Of a stretch of 64,000 nt of DNA, positions 1 through 11,609 are shown piece by piece (positions within the stretch are counted from its first letter, which is position 1; every line of letters starts with the position of its first letter). The stretch comes from Amylostereum areolatum (Eukaryota; Basidiomycota; Agaricomycetes; Russulales; Stereaceae). The DNA is taken from assembly GCA_012932865.1 (NCBI GenBank), contig SAXG01000003.1, forward strand, positions 1,054,001 through 1,118,000, given 5' to 3'. A model generated the notes under the pieces. It did not search any database. It was not told the origin of the DNA and saw nothing but the letters and a program-made list of their open reading frames with translations. The position numbers were made by a program, and so were the translations under genes.

Positions 1-8
1 ATGCTTAC

Positions 9-1712
9 CTTCTTGCTTGAGTTTTTCGGCAACTGGAACGGCATATTTTCAGGTACTCAGAACAGAAAGGACTAGTGCACTTACGGGACAAAGCGTCTTC
101 GATGCGGGTGATTTCGTGGAAGTGCTTGGTGTTTGGGAGGCCCAAAGCTCGCATACCAAAAGCGTGTCGCGATTCTTGAAAATGACGGTCGAAGTTTTTC
201 CTAGATAGGTCTGGTCAAGGCCGGGGATTTTAGAAGGGAAACTGGCAAGACCCACCGCCCCATGTACACATGATCGGAGCAAATCTCACATCGATACTCA
301 ACGCCGAGCCCATGCAACTTATACAACCAGTAGGGAATAGGCTTTCCATCCCAGCCCAAGGGGAGCTTGAGAGGGTTGTATATGCGCTCTTCTTCTTCTT
401 CCTCGCCACCAGCATCGCCGTTGGAAGTGTTATTAGTAGGTGGTGGAGGTGGTCGGTTTTGTTCCTCGAGCTCCTGTTCACGTTCACGAGCGGTCAACGA
501 AAAGCGACGCTCGACATTGGCCTTCGTATCATTGAGAATTGGAACGAGTTCAACGAGGAGTGAAGTGGTAAGGTGTGTCAGAAGAGCCGAAGAACGGTGC
601 TTGTCCTTGACGATGCTGAACGGGAGTGACGATGAAGTTGAGGACGGGCCATTCGAATTTGACGGTGGTTCTGACGTCGTCTGTTTCGCAGCGGCTTTGA
701 TATGTTTTTTTGAAGTAAGATGCGCGTCGTAAACAGTTTGCTTGGAGTACATTTTCTGGCCTACAGATTATTATGAAAATTTGCCTTTCCAGACTGATGG
801 GACAAGCGTGCTCACATGCTGGACACCAGATGCCCTCCGTGTTATTACCCTCTTGGGTTTTGCTCGACTCCAACCATTCGTGGATATCTCCTGTCTCCCA
901 CAGGTTCCCAAATGCTGTCTCAGCATCGCGCTGGCGAGAGTCTATGTCAACCAAAGGCTGCGTCCGCCGCAAGAACGACAGGAGGTATGTGTGCAAGGAA
1001 CGGATGTAGCTGAAAGACAATGTCAGAGAAATGTCATAGGTCGAGTGTAGCACTTGCCTTTCGTAGTCCTTTGAAAATCGAGTTTCCGTGGGCAAGTCGC
1101 GGTGCACCAAACCAGACTGGGCAAGCATGAGAGCATCGAGGTAATGAATGTATGCCAAGCGTCGGTCAATGTTCTTTAGGTTGTTGTAGGCAGTATGATT
1201 GGTGTACAAGTCCAAGTATTTTCCATAGGATTCTTCTCCGGAGAACATGTTCGCAATGGCTAAGGACGCGATATATGAGCACATAAGCGTCTCAGGCGCA
1301 TATCGAAGCGCAAGGATGACTTACGGTCTTCTTCCTCGCCCAAGTCTTCTGGTCCAAACTCATCCATAAACGCGGCTAGCTCGAGCTCAAATCCATCTGC
1401 ACTTGCATCAGGATATTTGTGGTGGTGCTCCTGAATTTTACCCAACCTCGAATAGAACGCAGAGAGATCGCTTTGTTGATTTGGAGAGGAAAGCGAGTCA
1501 ATTTCTGCCTTGCGCGCGTCGTGGTCCTGATATGTGTTATTGAGGGCATTCAGACGTGCGGTAACACGGTCCAGAATCTGGGAAGCCTTGTGCTCGTTTT
1601 GAAGACGCGTCTGGTGGACGTTCTGAGGACGTGAGAGCACGGAGTACAGAGCACGTTCAAAACGTTCAATCTCCTCGTGGGTTTGACGTTGTACTTCGAT
1701 TATGGAGTCCAT
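9..1712 (-). CDS. SF3A3: Splicing factor 3A subunit 3 (SF3a60/Prp9), 3' end cut by window
   Basis: U2 snRNP component that helps U2 bind the branch point; acts in the nucleus. Visible exons on the minus strand: 1712-1325, 1259-1058, 1009-816, 760-256, 200-85 and 32-9; the next donor lies at bases 1-8, so the C-terminus is outside the window. The N-terminus ([14 protein letters not shown]) matches the family start. The middle has the zinc-finger stretch [17 protein letters not shown] made by splicing at 816/760, an acidic loop, then the family signature [20 protein letters not shown] and the C-terminal matrin-type finger ([12 protein letters not shown], then [16 protein letters not shown]). 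The intron 1057-1010 uses a GC donor and is 48 bp, so retention would keep the frame; splicing it restores the family-like join DYES-YIRSLH. It is divergent from FAL1. Identification is very secure. Confidence 0.95.
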
Positions 1713-1985
1713 GTCGACGGATGCGTAGTGAAGGCAAAGACAGCGAGGGCGGAGAATACGGTAATGCTGACCGTGGACTCTGGAGTCTGAATGATGCTGA
1801 AGCCTGAAGGCCTCCCTCTCGCTTGGTCCGAAACGTTACCTCTTTGGATAAACAGATAATGACTGAACCGCATGTGGTTTAATTTTATGCAAATCTCGCG
1901 CGAACTGCCGAGTTTCTCTCGCTTCGAATCTGTTCTGTTGTTGTTCTGCCATTGCTCGCGTTCTATCCATCCACTACCCACCACC

Positions 1986-3581
<1,596 letters not shown>

Positions 3582-3934
3582 ACCTTATGTGGCCTGCGTC
3601 GTCCACTTCACGTGTCTGTTCCCCGCTGCGATATGTCATTTTAATGCCGTGTGTTCCGAGTCATCACTGTATCTGGACCATCCTTGTTGTACTCTATCTT
3701 ATTTTCGCTTCCCTATTGCGACAGTGCAGTATCTTCAGTCCAAAAGAAATGGGTACATATTGATGGGATACAAGATACTTATATACAGTACGTTGTCGAT
3801 AACATCCAAGGAGTAAGTAGTATAGCGAACGAATCGAACATGGGTGTGATGTATGTAAATATATGCAAGGTATACTGGTACAGTGATTATTTAAGCCGTA
3901 TCCAAGACCGGACTATCGAACCCGAACACGATCA
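3582..3934. other. Convergent intergenic region
   Basis: Space between the 3' ends of FAL1 and the minus-strand unknown gene. It is AT-richer than the flanks and should hold both 3' UTRs. I see no supported gene; the short plus-strand ORFs here lack any recognisable domain. Confidence 0.6.
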
Positions 3935-5407
3935 TCAATCGTACTTCTGTAAGGCCATCTCCAGCTCGTCCATATCAAAAGAAATATCACCGTAGCTTGA
4001 GTCTGCATCGACAGGAGGCGGGAGTGGCGACGAAGCTTTCGCCGCGTGTGTATCGGTCTGTTGAACAGGCGATGGCTCAGGAGTTGGTACTTGGCGAGCT
4101 GGCCCAGGTTTTACCGCTGTCGTCGTTCGCGCCCGCATCTGAGGAGGTTTGAAAGCTGGTATTTTGTGATTACCCTGGGATAAGCTGGGACCTGCAGTTA
4201 TCGGCTTGGTGTGGTGGGATCGTCGCTGCATACCCAATATAGGGGGTCGCTGTGAAGAACGCGGTGGATGTTGCGAGGCTTGGGTGGAAGGAATATACGC
4301 AGGGATAGAAGGAGAAGCGCTAGTCCGAGAGGAGTGGGCTGAATTGCGCATTGCAGATGGTACGGGCGTCGTCGAAGGCTTCGTGAGGTGATCAGGATCG
4401 AGAGACGACGCCTTCGGGAGACGATCCCTGCAAGCAGCGGCAGAAGGCCTACAGGGCGGAACAGGGCTCGTGTCACGACTGGATATTGGCGAAGGATTCG
4501 CGGTGAATATCGAACGTGGCTGATACTGGCGACGGGGGTAAGATGGAGATGCGGGGGGTGTTTGGCTTTGCTTTTGCCTTGTAACCTTCGATGTACTGTT
4601 ATCGGCCGTTACGAAAAGCTTCCCAGTGTCCGGACTCGCGTGACGTTGAACAGATACCAGGGAATCCAACCCTCCGAAGGGTGTCGTATTGACCTCTATT
4701 CCCATTGATATATCGGAGTCAGTGACTTCTGGCGGTCGGGCGAGCTCTGGGAGGCTGCGCTGTCGAGAGACTGTTGCCTCCGTTTCAATACGGCCTACAC
4801 GGATTGAGATGTCGCCCGTCGAGCCTGTGTCTCCATTGACTCGCCGCCGCCTTCTCTGAATGCCTCCAGATTGCGCTAAATCCTTTTTCTCCTTATGACG
4901 CATACGCGCCATCTGTTCTTGTCTAGTCCGCGTGTTTTCGTCGACGCGATGTGTAACCGTCTTCAGTGTGCCTATAAAGACGGATGGTTCTCCGAAAAGG
5001 GATGAAAGAGACCCACTGGGGGTACGCTCGAAGTTGCCTTCCTTGCTCGGTCGAGGTCTCGGCCTGGACCCAGAGGCATGGGAGGTTATGGGAGTAGTGG
5101 AAGTAGATGAGGATGCGGGGGTGGATTCGGTAAGAAAACGGAAATCAGTTTCCGAAGGAGCTAGACGAGAGTCAATCATTCAAAAATTCTTATGCAGACG
5201 AGATGACACAAACGTACGTCGTTTCCTTGGTTTTTTAGCTTCCGCCATGAGAGCATCCAGAGGAGCGCATTTGGTTTGTGAGTTCTTCCATTGAAGTTCT
5301 ACGACATCGGTCGCGATGCGTTGGGTCTGGTAGGCAGACTTATGCCACGGCGACATAGATAACTGGGAAGCAGACATGCTTTCGTCCATGTCGGCGTCGA
5401 GTTCCAT
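3935..5407 (-). CDS. Unknown Pro/Ser/Arg-rich protein, probably nuclear
   Basis: Two exons, 5407-5218 and 5160-3935, joined across an intron with a GTACGT donor, giving about 471 residues. I do not recognise the family. The N-terminal part is the most protein-like (WHKSAYQTQRIATDVVELQW, then a basic KKPRKRR that could be a nuclear signal). A second ordered stretch is IGTLKTVTHRVDENTRTRQ followed by a basic run ending IQRRRRRVNG. Most of the rest is low-complexity Pro/Ser/Thr sequence, expected to be disordered, with a conserved-looking acidic C-terminus DISFDMDELEMALQKYD. The start is the first ATG after an in-frame TGA; an upstream exon within 5410-5700 cannot be excluded. Divergent from SF3B6. 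Confidence 0.65.
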
Positions 5408-5875
5408 ATCTTCGTCTCATGTACGGATGGTGTCGGAAGCACAAATCTTGTCTGAAGGTACTTCAGCTTCGGAGCCGATGGCTGGAAATATACGGTGGGC
5501 GAGTAGAATGTGTCTGCGGCCGCAGGCGCGGGGGGGGGGAGGGGAGAATAAGCCCACCGGGTGGAGAGGTGACTGTCAATGGCGCGTTTAGGTTGATAGC
5601 GCCGATGAAGGCCAGGGCGAGTACGAGGATATGGAGAGGACGAGGATATGAGTAGGAGTGATGATACGGTGGCAGGAAGAAAGGAGTGTCCAACTTATAT
5701 TAACGACGCGTCTGAACTCTGAAGCGCTGAAGCGTCGAGTGCCCCGGGTCACATGATCCCGATGCTCTGAGCGCCACGGGTAGTACAATCTACTACAGTA
5801 ACCACCACCAGTACCTCGAACGCGCTCGAGCGTTACCGTTACTCTGTCTTACGACCAGACACGCGATTTGTTCAA
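5408..5875. promoter_or_regulatory. Divergent intergenic region upstream of SF3B6
   Basis: Separates the starts of the unknown minus gene and SF3B6. Holds a G-run near 5530-5538. A minus ORF (5693-5463) encodes a hydrophobic segment followed by Pro-rich sequence, but I cannot join it to the downstream gene in frame, so I treat the region as non-coding. Confidence 0.4.
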
Positions 5876-6362
5876 ATGGCGGCTCCTCGACCATCGGTAT
5901 GTACTTCCCTGTTGGGTGATTTCCAGACCTCATTATCTTTCAGGCCAAACTTCCTCCAGGCGCCAACCGGATTCTCTTCGTAAAGAATCTTAACTACCAA
6001 ATCACTGGCGAAGATATGTACGATCTATTTGGCCGCTACGGAAGCATACGCCAGATTCGTATGGGGAATGAGCAGAAGACAAAAGGGACAGCTTTTGTTG
6101 TATTCGAGGACGTGATGGATGTGCGTCTATCCTTCCTCTCCTATCGGTATTGCGTGCTTACCACCGTAACACATCGTTGCAATTGCAGGCTAAGAATGCA
6201 CTAGAGCACTTGAACGGGTTTCATTTACAAGAGCGATATATTGTTGTTCTCTACCACATGCCCGCGAAACAAGACGCCGCGGCCGCGAAAGCGGAACTTG
6301 CTAAACGGGAGGAAGAGCTGGCACAGTTGAAAAAACGACATGACATCAATGACGAAGATTAG
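5876..6362 (+). CDS. SF3B6: SF3b 14 kDa subunit p14 (RRM protein)
   Basis: Small SF3b subunit that contacts the branch-point adenosine region in U2 snRNP and binds SF3B1. Three exons, 5876-5896, 5944-6120 and 6189-6362, give 123 residues, close to the family's usual length. One RRM fills most of the protein: RNP2 is ILFVKNLNY, the helix [18 protein letters not shown] follows, and RNP1 is [10 protein letters not shown]. The C-terminal helix ([16 protein letters not shown], then [10 protein letters not shown]) matches the p14 tail. The first exon is only seven codons. Second SF3 component in the first 6.4 kb. Identification is secure. Confidence 0.95.
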
Positions 6363-6899
6363 CCTGTCCTCCCTCTCTATTGTCTTCCTTGTAGGCGAGA
6401 CCAACCCCGCAAGTTCAGGATCTTCATCTCCTCCCTCCTGCCCCAGCACATCCGTATCAGCGCCTCGAGTACTAGTCGTTATGTATCACTATCACCTCTT
6501 TGTATGCATACCCGTCCCTTTCCTAGACCACCCGCGTAGCTTCCATCTTCGGTTGCCGGTTCTAAGAATTCGTGCCGCTGGGGATTTTCTTATACTAGCA
6601 TAGGATCGAGCACCGACGATTTGGCAGTATGTATGTTTATGCAGCGAGGGAAGAAATGCATCCTCAAGATAGACATCATATAGTGTGAAGTGACTAAACG
6701 TTTGGTTCCAGGCTGTAATACATCCGTCAAGATGGCCCCCACCCTTGCTTTCCTTGAGCTTCACTGCGGTGGAGCACAGTGCAGCTTGTGCGCTAATGGG
6801 AAGTTCCTGACTTATGCCTTGTGGACATACCGAGACTTGTATACTGGATTATCGTGTCATTGCTCCCCTGAAGATAGCTGTAGTTTGATCAAAGCCCTA

Positions 6900-7990
6900 T
6901 GAAGGGTGTGATGTTACTGATTTCAGGCAGTATGTCCAAAAAATATCTCATCCCTATCACCCACAAGCAGTCACAAGCAGTTCCTAGATCAGACCCGGCG
7001 GAAGACATAGGCGTCGGCGTAGCAGCTTTGTGGCAGCTGCTCAATTTGCTACCTGCTCGTTTCGTCGGCATCGCCAAGTTAGAGCTGGTACCGGGTTACC
7101 CAAACTTAACATCCAGGAGAACACGACCACGTCAAGATTGAGCGTGTCGGGAGTATACAAGAGGCAACATTGTTCGTGAAACCACCAGGCTGGACGCACA
7201 GAAGAGCGATACCTCGGTACACAAGACATAAGTGGCAAACGAAAACCTGGCGTGAAGTGGCTGACCATTGGGGTCTGATACGGTAGGGGAACTGGGCGCC
7301 ATGGATGTTCGGTGATGCCGGTCATGTGCGAGGCTCGGCGGCGTGGTAGCATCGGGGTCGACAAGGGCATGAACAAATGCCTGACTTGAGAAAGAGGTAA
7401 CGTTAGACGGCAATATAAAGGAGGGTATGGCCATCGCATCTGTCGACTGCAGTGTTCTCGAACGCACCAGTAATTGAGAGATTCTGCTCGGGTGTGACGA
7501 GTACTGGCTTTTCAAATGGCACGTCGAGTACCAAGCTTGTCATCTCATATGGCACGGTGTTAGGGACTATGCCAGTCTCGAGAAGCAACGTTAGCTGCGG
7601 ATACCGTGAGGCTTGTAGTCCCTGCAGCTCCCTGCTCGCAAGTCAGAGACTGCATGACTGCAGCAGTTATGTCAAGCATGTCGGGAAGATCATCGAGGAT
7701 GGAAAGAGAAAGGAGATACGACCATGCACAGGGTATGGAGGGTTTCTACATGAGTGTTGGTGTGTTGAAGTTGAGCTTAGGAGTGCGCGGACACAAAGCT
7801 GGAGCACTCTGCCATTGGGCCGTCTGGGGGACGCAGAAGTCTATATTAGTGCTGGGCCGCCAGCATCCCGCGCGCCAGATATTCTTGTGCATGGAACGCA
7901 TGTTCAACAAAAGACGTATGATTGTGGTGTGCGTAAGATTACAACGCATCGAGTGCGCAGGAGAACAAGATGATAGCGGTTCAGGCGACG
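6900..7990 (-). pseudogene. Possible broken gene for a secreted-type fungal protein
   Basis: On the minus strand several stretches look like real protein but lie in different frames without convincing introns between them: around 7900-7745 (APALCPRTPKLNFNTPTLM), 7710-7590 (SILDDLPDMLDITAAVMQ, then TTSLTVSAANV), 7588-7450 (MTSLVLDVPFEKPVLVTP, then LSITGAF) and 7435-7140 (AIPSFILPSNVTSFSS). The gaps between frames are too small for ordinary introns here (about 38 bp or less). The mix of beta-rich, Ser/Thr/Asn-rich text recalls large fungal secreted or membrane-anchored proteins, but I cannot name the family. It may be a decayed gene, or an intact one I have failed to splice. Confidence 0.3.
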
Positions 7991-8096
7991 AGAAGCATCC
8001 TTAAAACTAGTCAACACAACAAGTGTACGTCATTTTGACAGTCAGTCAGCTAGCTGGCATACATGTAAGCTAGCGGTGATAGCTGACTTACGAAGG

Positions 8097-8506
8097 TCAC
8101 GCAAGCTTGCGTGCAAGAGTATCGACTTGGGAGCAATCGTTTCTCCCTCGTACACATACCACCGTGCCATCCGTCTCCTCTTCGTCCGGCACAATGCACT
8201 TGATGTCTTGAACGTTGGGGCAAGGGCAGTCGACTGGTTTTGGCACGCAGCTCAAAGTGCTAGGACAAAGATACAGAGAGCATGGGGCTGGATAGCAAAC
8301 ACGGCGAAGGACGAGGTGAGCCAGCTAAGAGACAAGTAATAATGGATGACCCTACTAGAATCAGCGTACGACGCCCACTGAGGCGAAGCCTGTTGCTGCT
8401 GCTGCTGCTGTTGCTGCTGATTGAACATGTTACCAAAGAATGGAAATTGCGCAGCCACTAGATTGAAGAAACAGGAGGCCGTGAATAGATAAAAGAATCG
8501 TTGCAT
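8097..8506 (-). CDS. LCL2: Long chronological lifespan protein 2 (Lcl2-like), secreted
   Basis: Small cysteine-rich secretory-pathway protein of a fungal family linked in yeast to lifespan and ER-associated degradation. Two exons, 8506-8356 and 8287-8097, give 113 residues. The N-terminus [20 protein letters not shown] is a clear signal peptide, followed by [10 protein letters not shown] and a poly-glutamine run. Splicing (donor GTAGGG, acceptor TATCCAG) joins QWASYADS to [18 protein letters not shown], then [12 protein letters not shown], the Cys pattern of LCL2. Other acceptors put the second exon out of frame. It is divergent from RPL10A with about 214 bp between starts. The poly-Q length probably varies between isolates. 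Confidence 0.87.
8390..8420. repeat. CTG/CAG trinucleotide run
   Basis: Short, nearly pure CTG tract on the plus strand (TTG interruptions) encoding the glutamine run of LCL2 on the minus strand. Likely length-polymorphic. Confidence 0.9.
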
Positions 8507-8720
8507 GGTCGAGGTCAAAAAGTGGCCTTCGAGCAGCAAGGGCGTTCTGGTCCAGGTTGTGTCGGTCCGACGGTATGCCGCTTGACCTCGCTTGACCCCA
8601 GGGTGACAGTCACGTGACAAGCACCTGTACAGTTTCGGTCTATCAACGCGCCGTTCGAGATTTCTCCGTATACCAACAACTTCTACTTACCCCCTCCATT
8701 TCCAGGATTAAAAGGCAAGC
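8507..8720. promoter_or_regulatory. Shared promoter of LCL2 and RPL10A
   Basis: About 214 bp between two divergent start codons; must hold control elements of a strongly expressed ribosomal protein gene. Pyrimidine-rich just before the RPL10A start (CTTACCCCCTCCATTTCC), as is common in ribosomal protein genes. Confidence 0.45.
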
Positions 8721-9649
8721 ATGAGGTACGTCTGGTCACCCGATCCAATGCATTCAGGATATTGACCTGATCTTGGAGAGCAGCAGCAAGCTCTCAGTGT
8801 CAAGCGTGCGGGGCTCCATCAAGGACTTGCTTGCGGATGCGACCGGCGAGAAGCGTCGCAACTTCGTGGAGACAATCGAGCTGCAGATTGGTCTCAAAAA
8901 CTACGATCCCCAGCGCGACAAGCGTTTCTCGGGCACCGTTAAGTGCGTATCTCACGCCCCACCACTGTCATAAACCTTCCTAATTTCTTTCGGTGACCGG
9001 CAGACTTCCCAACGTCCCTCGCCCACGCATGTCGATCTGTATTCTCGCCGATGCTGCAGATATCGACCGCGCGAAGCAAATAGATCTGGAGTATATGTCG
9101 GTTGACGACTTGAAAAAGTGAGTCCCCCACTCTTTCGTTACGTTCGTTTTTCTGAAACCATCAAGACTCAACAAAAACAAGAAGCTTGTCAAAAAGCTAG
9201 CCAAGAAGTACGATGCGTTCCTTGCTTCTGAGGCTCTCATCAAGCAAATCCCTCGTCTTCTCGGTCCTGGTCTTTCCAAGGGTACGTCTTGATTGCAATT
9301 CGGCCCAACACATGCAAACTGTGCGTATAGCTGGGAAGTTCCCCACACCCGTCTCCCATGCCGAAGACCTCAGCAACAAACTCACGGAAGTGCGTTCAAC
9401 TATCAAGTTCCAACTGAAGAAAGTTCTTTGCTTGGGCGTCGCTGTCGGTCACGTCCAGATGACCGATGACCAAGTCCTCGCTAACGTCATGCTGAGTGCG
9501 TTTTGGATTGGGAAACCATTCGGTTCTGTCTTGATGACGTGCTTTTCTCAGGCATCAACTTCTTGGTGTCATTGCTCAAGAAGAACTGGCAAAATGTCAA
9601 ATCACTCCATATCAAGTCAACGATGGGCAAGCCCATCCGACTTTTCTGA
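8721..9649 (+). CDS. RPL10A: 60S ribosomal protein L10a (uL1)
   Basis: Large-subunit L1-stalk protein (yeast Rpl1). Exons 8721-8725, 8781-8942, 9004-9117, 9166-9281, 9331-9495 and 9552-9649. The first coding exon is only ATGAG; joining it to CAGCAGC gives [19 protein letters not shown]. Conserved text follows: [70 protein letters not shown], and the C-terminus [10 protein letters not shown], which is diagnostic for uL1. About 219 residues, full length. The intron-rich structure with a tiny first exon is typical for basidiomycete ribosomal protein genes. Identification is secure. Confidence 0.97.
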
Positions 9650-10245
9650 AGGATGCAATTTCTGTCGGTCTTGAACTCGCGATAGGCGTTTTTGTTGGGT
9701 GTCGAATCAAGGGATCAATCTGGCCAGCTATAACCACAATGCACAACATGAAGCCCCGCACGCTTGGACCAACGGCTTTCTGGGGTAAGGAGCCGATTGG
9801 GAGCTGATGTGGTTCACTGGTCTAGATATTCTCTCGTTTGTTCTACCTGGCGTCGTTCGTAGCAGTTACGAGATATACTGATGTAGCTTATATGACATGT
9901 GCCCTTTGTGCACCCTGATGTATGAATCTATGATGAAGAAACTTCAACTCAGTGTCATGTGCCAGCCAGTTTCCCGCACTGTGCGGTACCACGTGCACCT
10001 TGAGCCCGGTCTCGTTCGATTACACGTATATAGACTACTCAAGTAGCTTGGATTCTGACCGGGACCCCCTTGGAAGGTGTAGCACTGAGGATCATCTACT
10101 TGACAGGCTTACAAGGCGAAGGCAAGTAGACCGGGACCAGCACACCGGCCCTGGCTCGGAAGCGTGACAATCGGCCGTGTGTATTTCTGTTGATCTTAAG
10201 TTCTTAACGATCTTAAGATCTTAACGTATCTTAACCCGTACCGCC
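9650..10245. other. Intergenic region with CTTAA-rich promoter element
   Basis: RPL10A 3' UTR followed by the upstream region of the phosphatase gene. No supported gene. Just before the phosphatase ATG there is a cluster of CTTAA/TCTTAA motifs (10192-10236), described separately. Confidence 0.5.
10192..10236. repeat. Clustered TCTTAA motifs upstream of phosphatase start
   Basis: Five CTTAA units within 45 bp (GATCTTAAG, TTCTTAACG, ATCTTAAGA, TCTTAACG, ATCTTAACC), ending about 10 bp before the ATG at 10246. The palindromic GATCTTAAGATC core is visible. It could be a transcription factor site or the start-site region. Confidence 0.6.
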
Positions 10246-11439
10246 ATGACCTCCGAATTTTCAGAGCTTGATCCTTTGGACCCCGACTATGTCGCTCGTG
10301 CCCTTTCTAGTCCACCATTTGTCTCAATACTAGGTGTATCCAATGCACGCGACATTGGGCTCCTTCCAGTCGCGACCAATGAGCTCAAGGTCACTCGACC
10401 GCACTTTATGTACCGGTCAGCTGAAATATCGGCCATTACGGTTGAAGGTAAAGATTTGGGCTCCCCTTGGTGCGCAAATTGACCTTTCCATGCGATTTCT
10501 ATGTAGGCCGGAAGCAGCTTCTCGACCTAGGAGTCACAACTGTGTACGATCTGCGCTCGGACGCTGAGATGGTCAAGTACGATACACCTCCCCCCGATAT
10601 CCCTGGTATTCAAGTTCTACATACGCCGGTTTTCAAGAATCAAGACTACAGTCCAGAAACAATGCTTCAGTGCGTGTAGCAACTATCTGGCATGCTGTCA
10701 TGCTGAATATTCTAACCCCCCCCCCCCCCCCCGGCAGGCGATTTCAGCTCTATGCGAGTGGTAAGACTGAGGTCAATTATCCAGCCTTTCGGCCCTGTCA
10801 AAAATAGTAACAGTATATCTACAGTCCTTTATGAAGTTGTATTCAGAGATACTCGACGCTGGCGGATCGGCATATGGCACAATACTTCGCCATGTTCGTG
10901 ACAAACCAGACGAGGGCTTCCTCTTCCATTGCACAGGTATGTCCGCAGCAGGTCTCGACATATGACCTTATTTATAATTGTGCGTTCCTTGTGTAGCTGG
11001 CAAGGATCGCACCGGTGTCATCGCAGCTATCCTATTGCTAGTATGATATATACCATTCCCACTTGTGCTTATACTGAACGCTCGCTTAGTTGTCAGGTGT
11101 CGACCACGAACATATCGCAACTGACTACGCATTGACGCGCGTTGGTCGAGAACCTCTTCGACATACAATTCTTAAAAGAATAGAGGATGTAGGTGCTTTC
11201 CAGTCCATGCCAGAAGCTGCCCTCAATCTCCTTTCATCCCGGTATGTCATGTCATTGTTTTAATCACAGGCTGGACCTAGTATGCTAAAGGTTCATGCAG
11301 TCATGAGGTTATGATTGCGTTTCTAAAGGTTGTGGAGGAACGATATGGTGGTGCGGAGAACTACGCCAAACAATTTTGTGACCTAACCGATGGTGATTTG
11401 ACCACCATCCGCGACCATCTTGTTGTCTTTAAGCCTTGA
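10246..11439 (+). CDS. Tyrosine phosphatase (Y_phosphatase3 type)
   Basis: Predicted protein-tyrosine or lipid phosphatase of the fungal Y_phosphatase3 family. Proposed exons: 10246-10447, 10507-10669, 10738-10760, 10814-10936, 10997-11040, 11090-11241, 11301-11439. N-terminal NARDIGLLP and MYRSAE are the family's entry motifs, GVTTVYDLRS follows, and the P-loop is HCTAGKDRTG (Cys nucleophile, Arg phosphate ligand), followed by the usual helices (SGVDHEHIATDYALTR). The third intron contains a 17-C tract right before its acceptor. The acceptor opening exon 4 is not certain: both 10808 and 10814 keep frame. About 280 residues. The substrate cannot be read from sequence. Confidence 0.85.
10716..10732 (+). 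repeat. 17-base poly-C tract inside an intron
   Basis: Unbroken run of 17 C in the intron just before the CGGCAG acceptor of the phosphatase's third exon, where the polypyrimidine tract would lie. Prone to length change and to sequencing error. Confidence 0.9.
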
Positions 11440-11609
11440 CGCGTACTGTTCCTGGCCCTCCACTATATATTCACTCCATTGTTATCGGTATATCACATTA
11501 ACCGGATAATACGAATGGAATGACCCTATCGCCACCCACGGAATTACACGCATCGCTCAGCGTTCGTAGGGTACCATATCATGAATCCTGCGACCAACAA
11601 ACGAACAAC

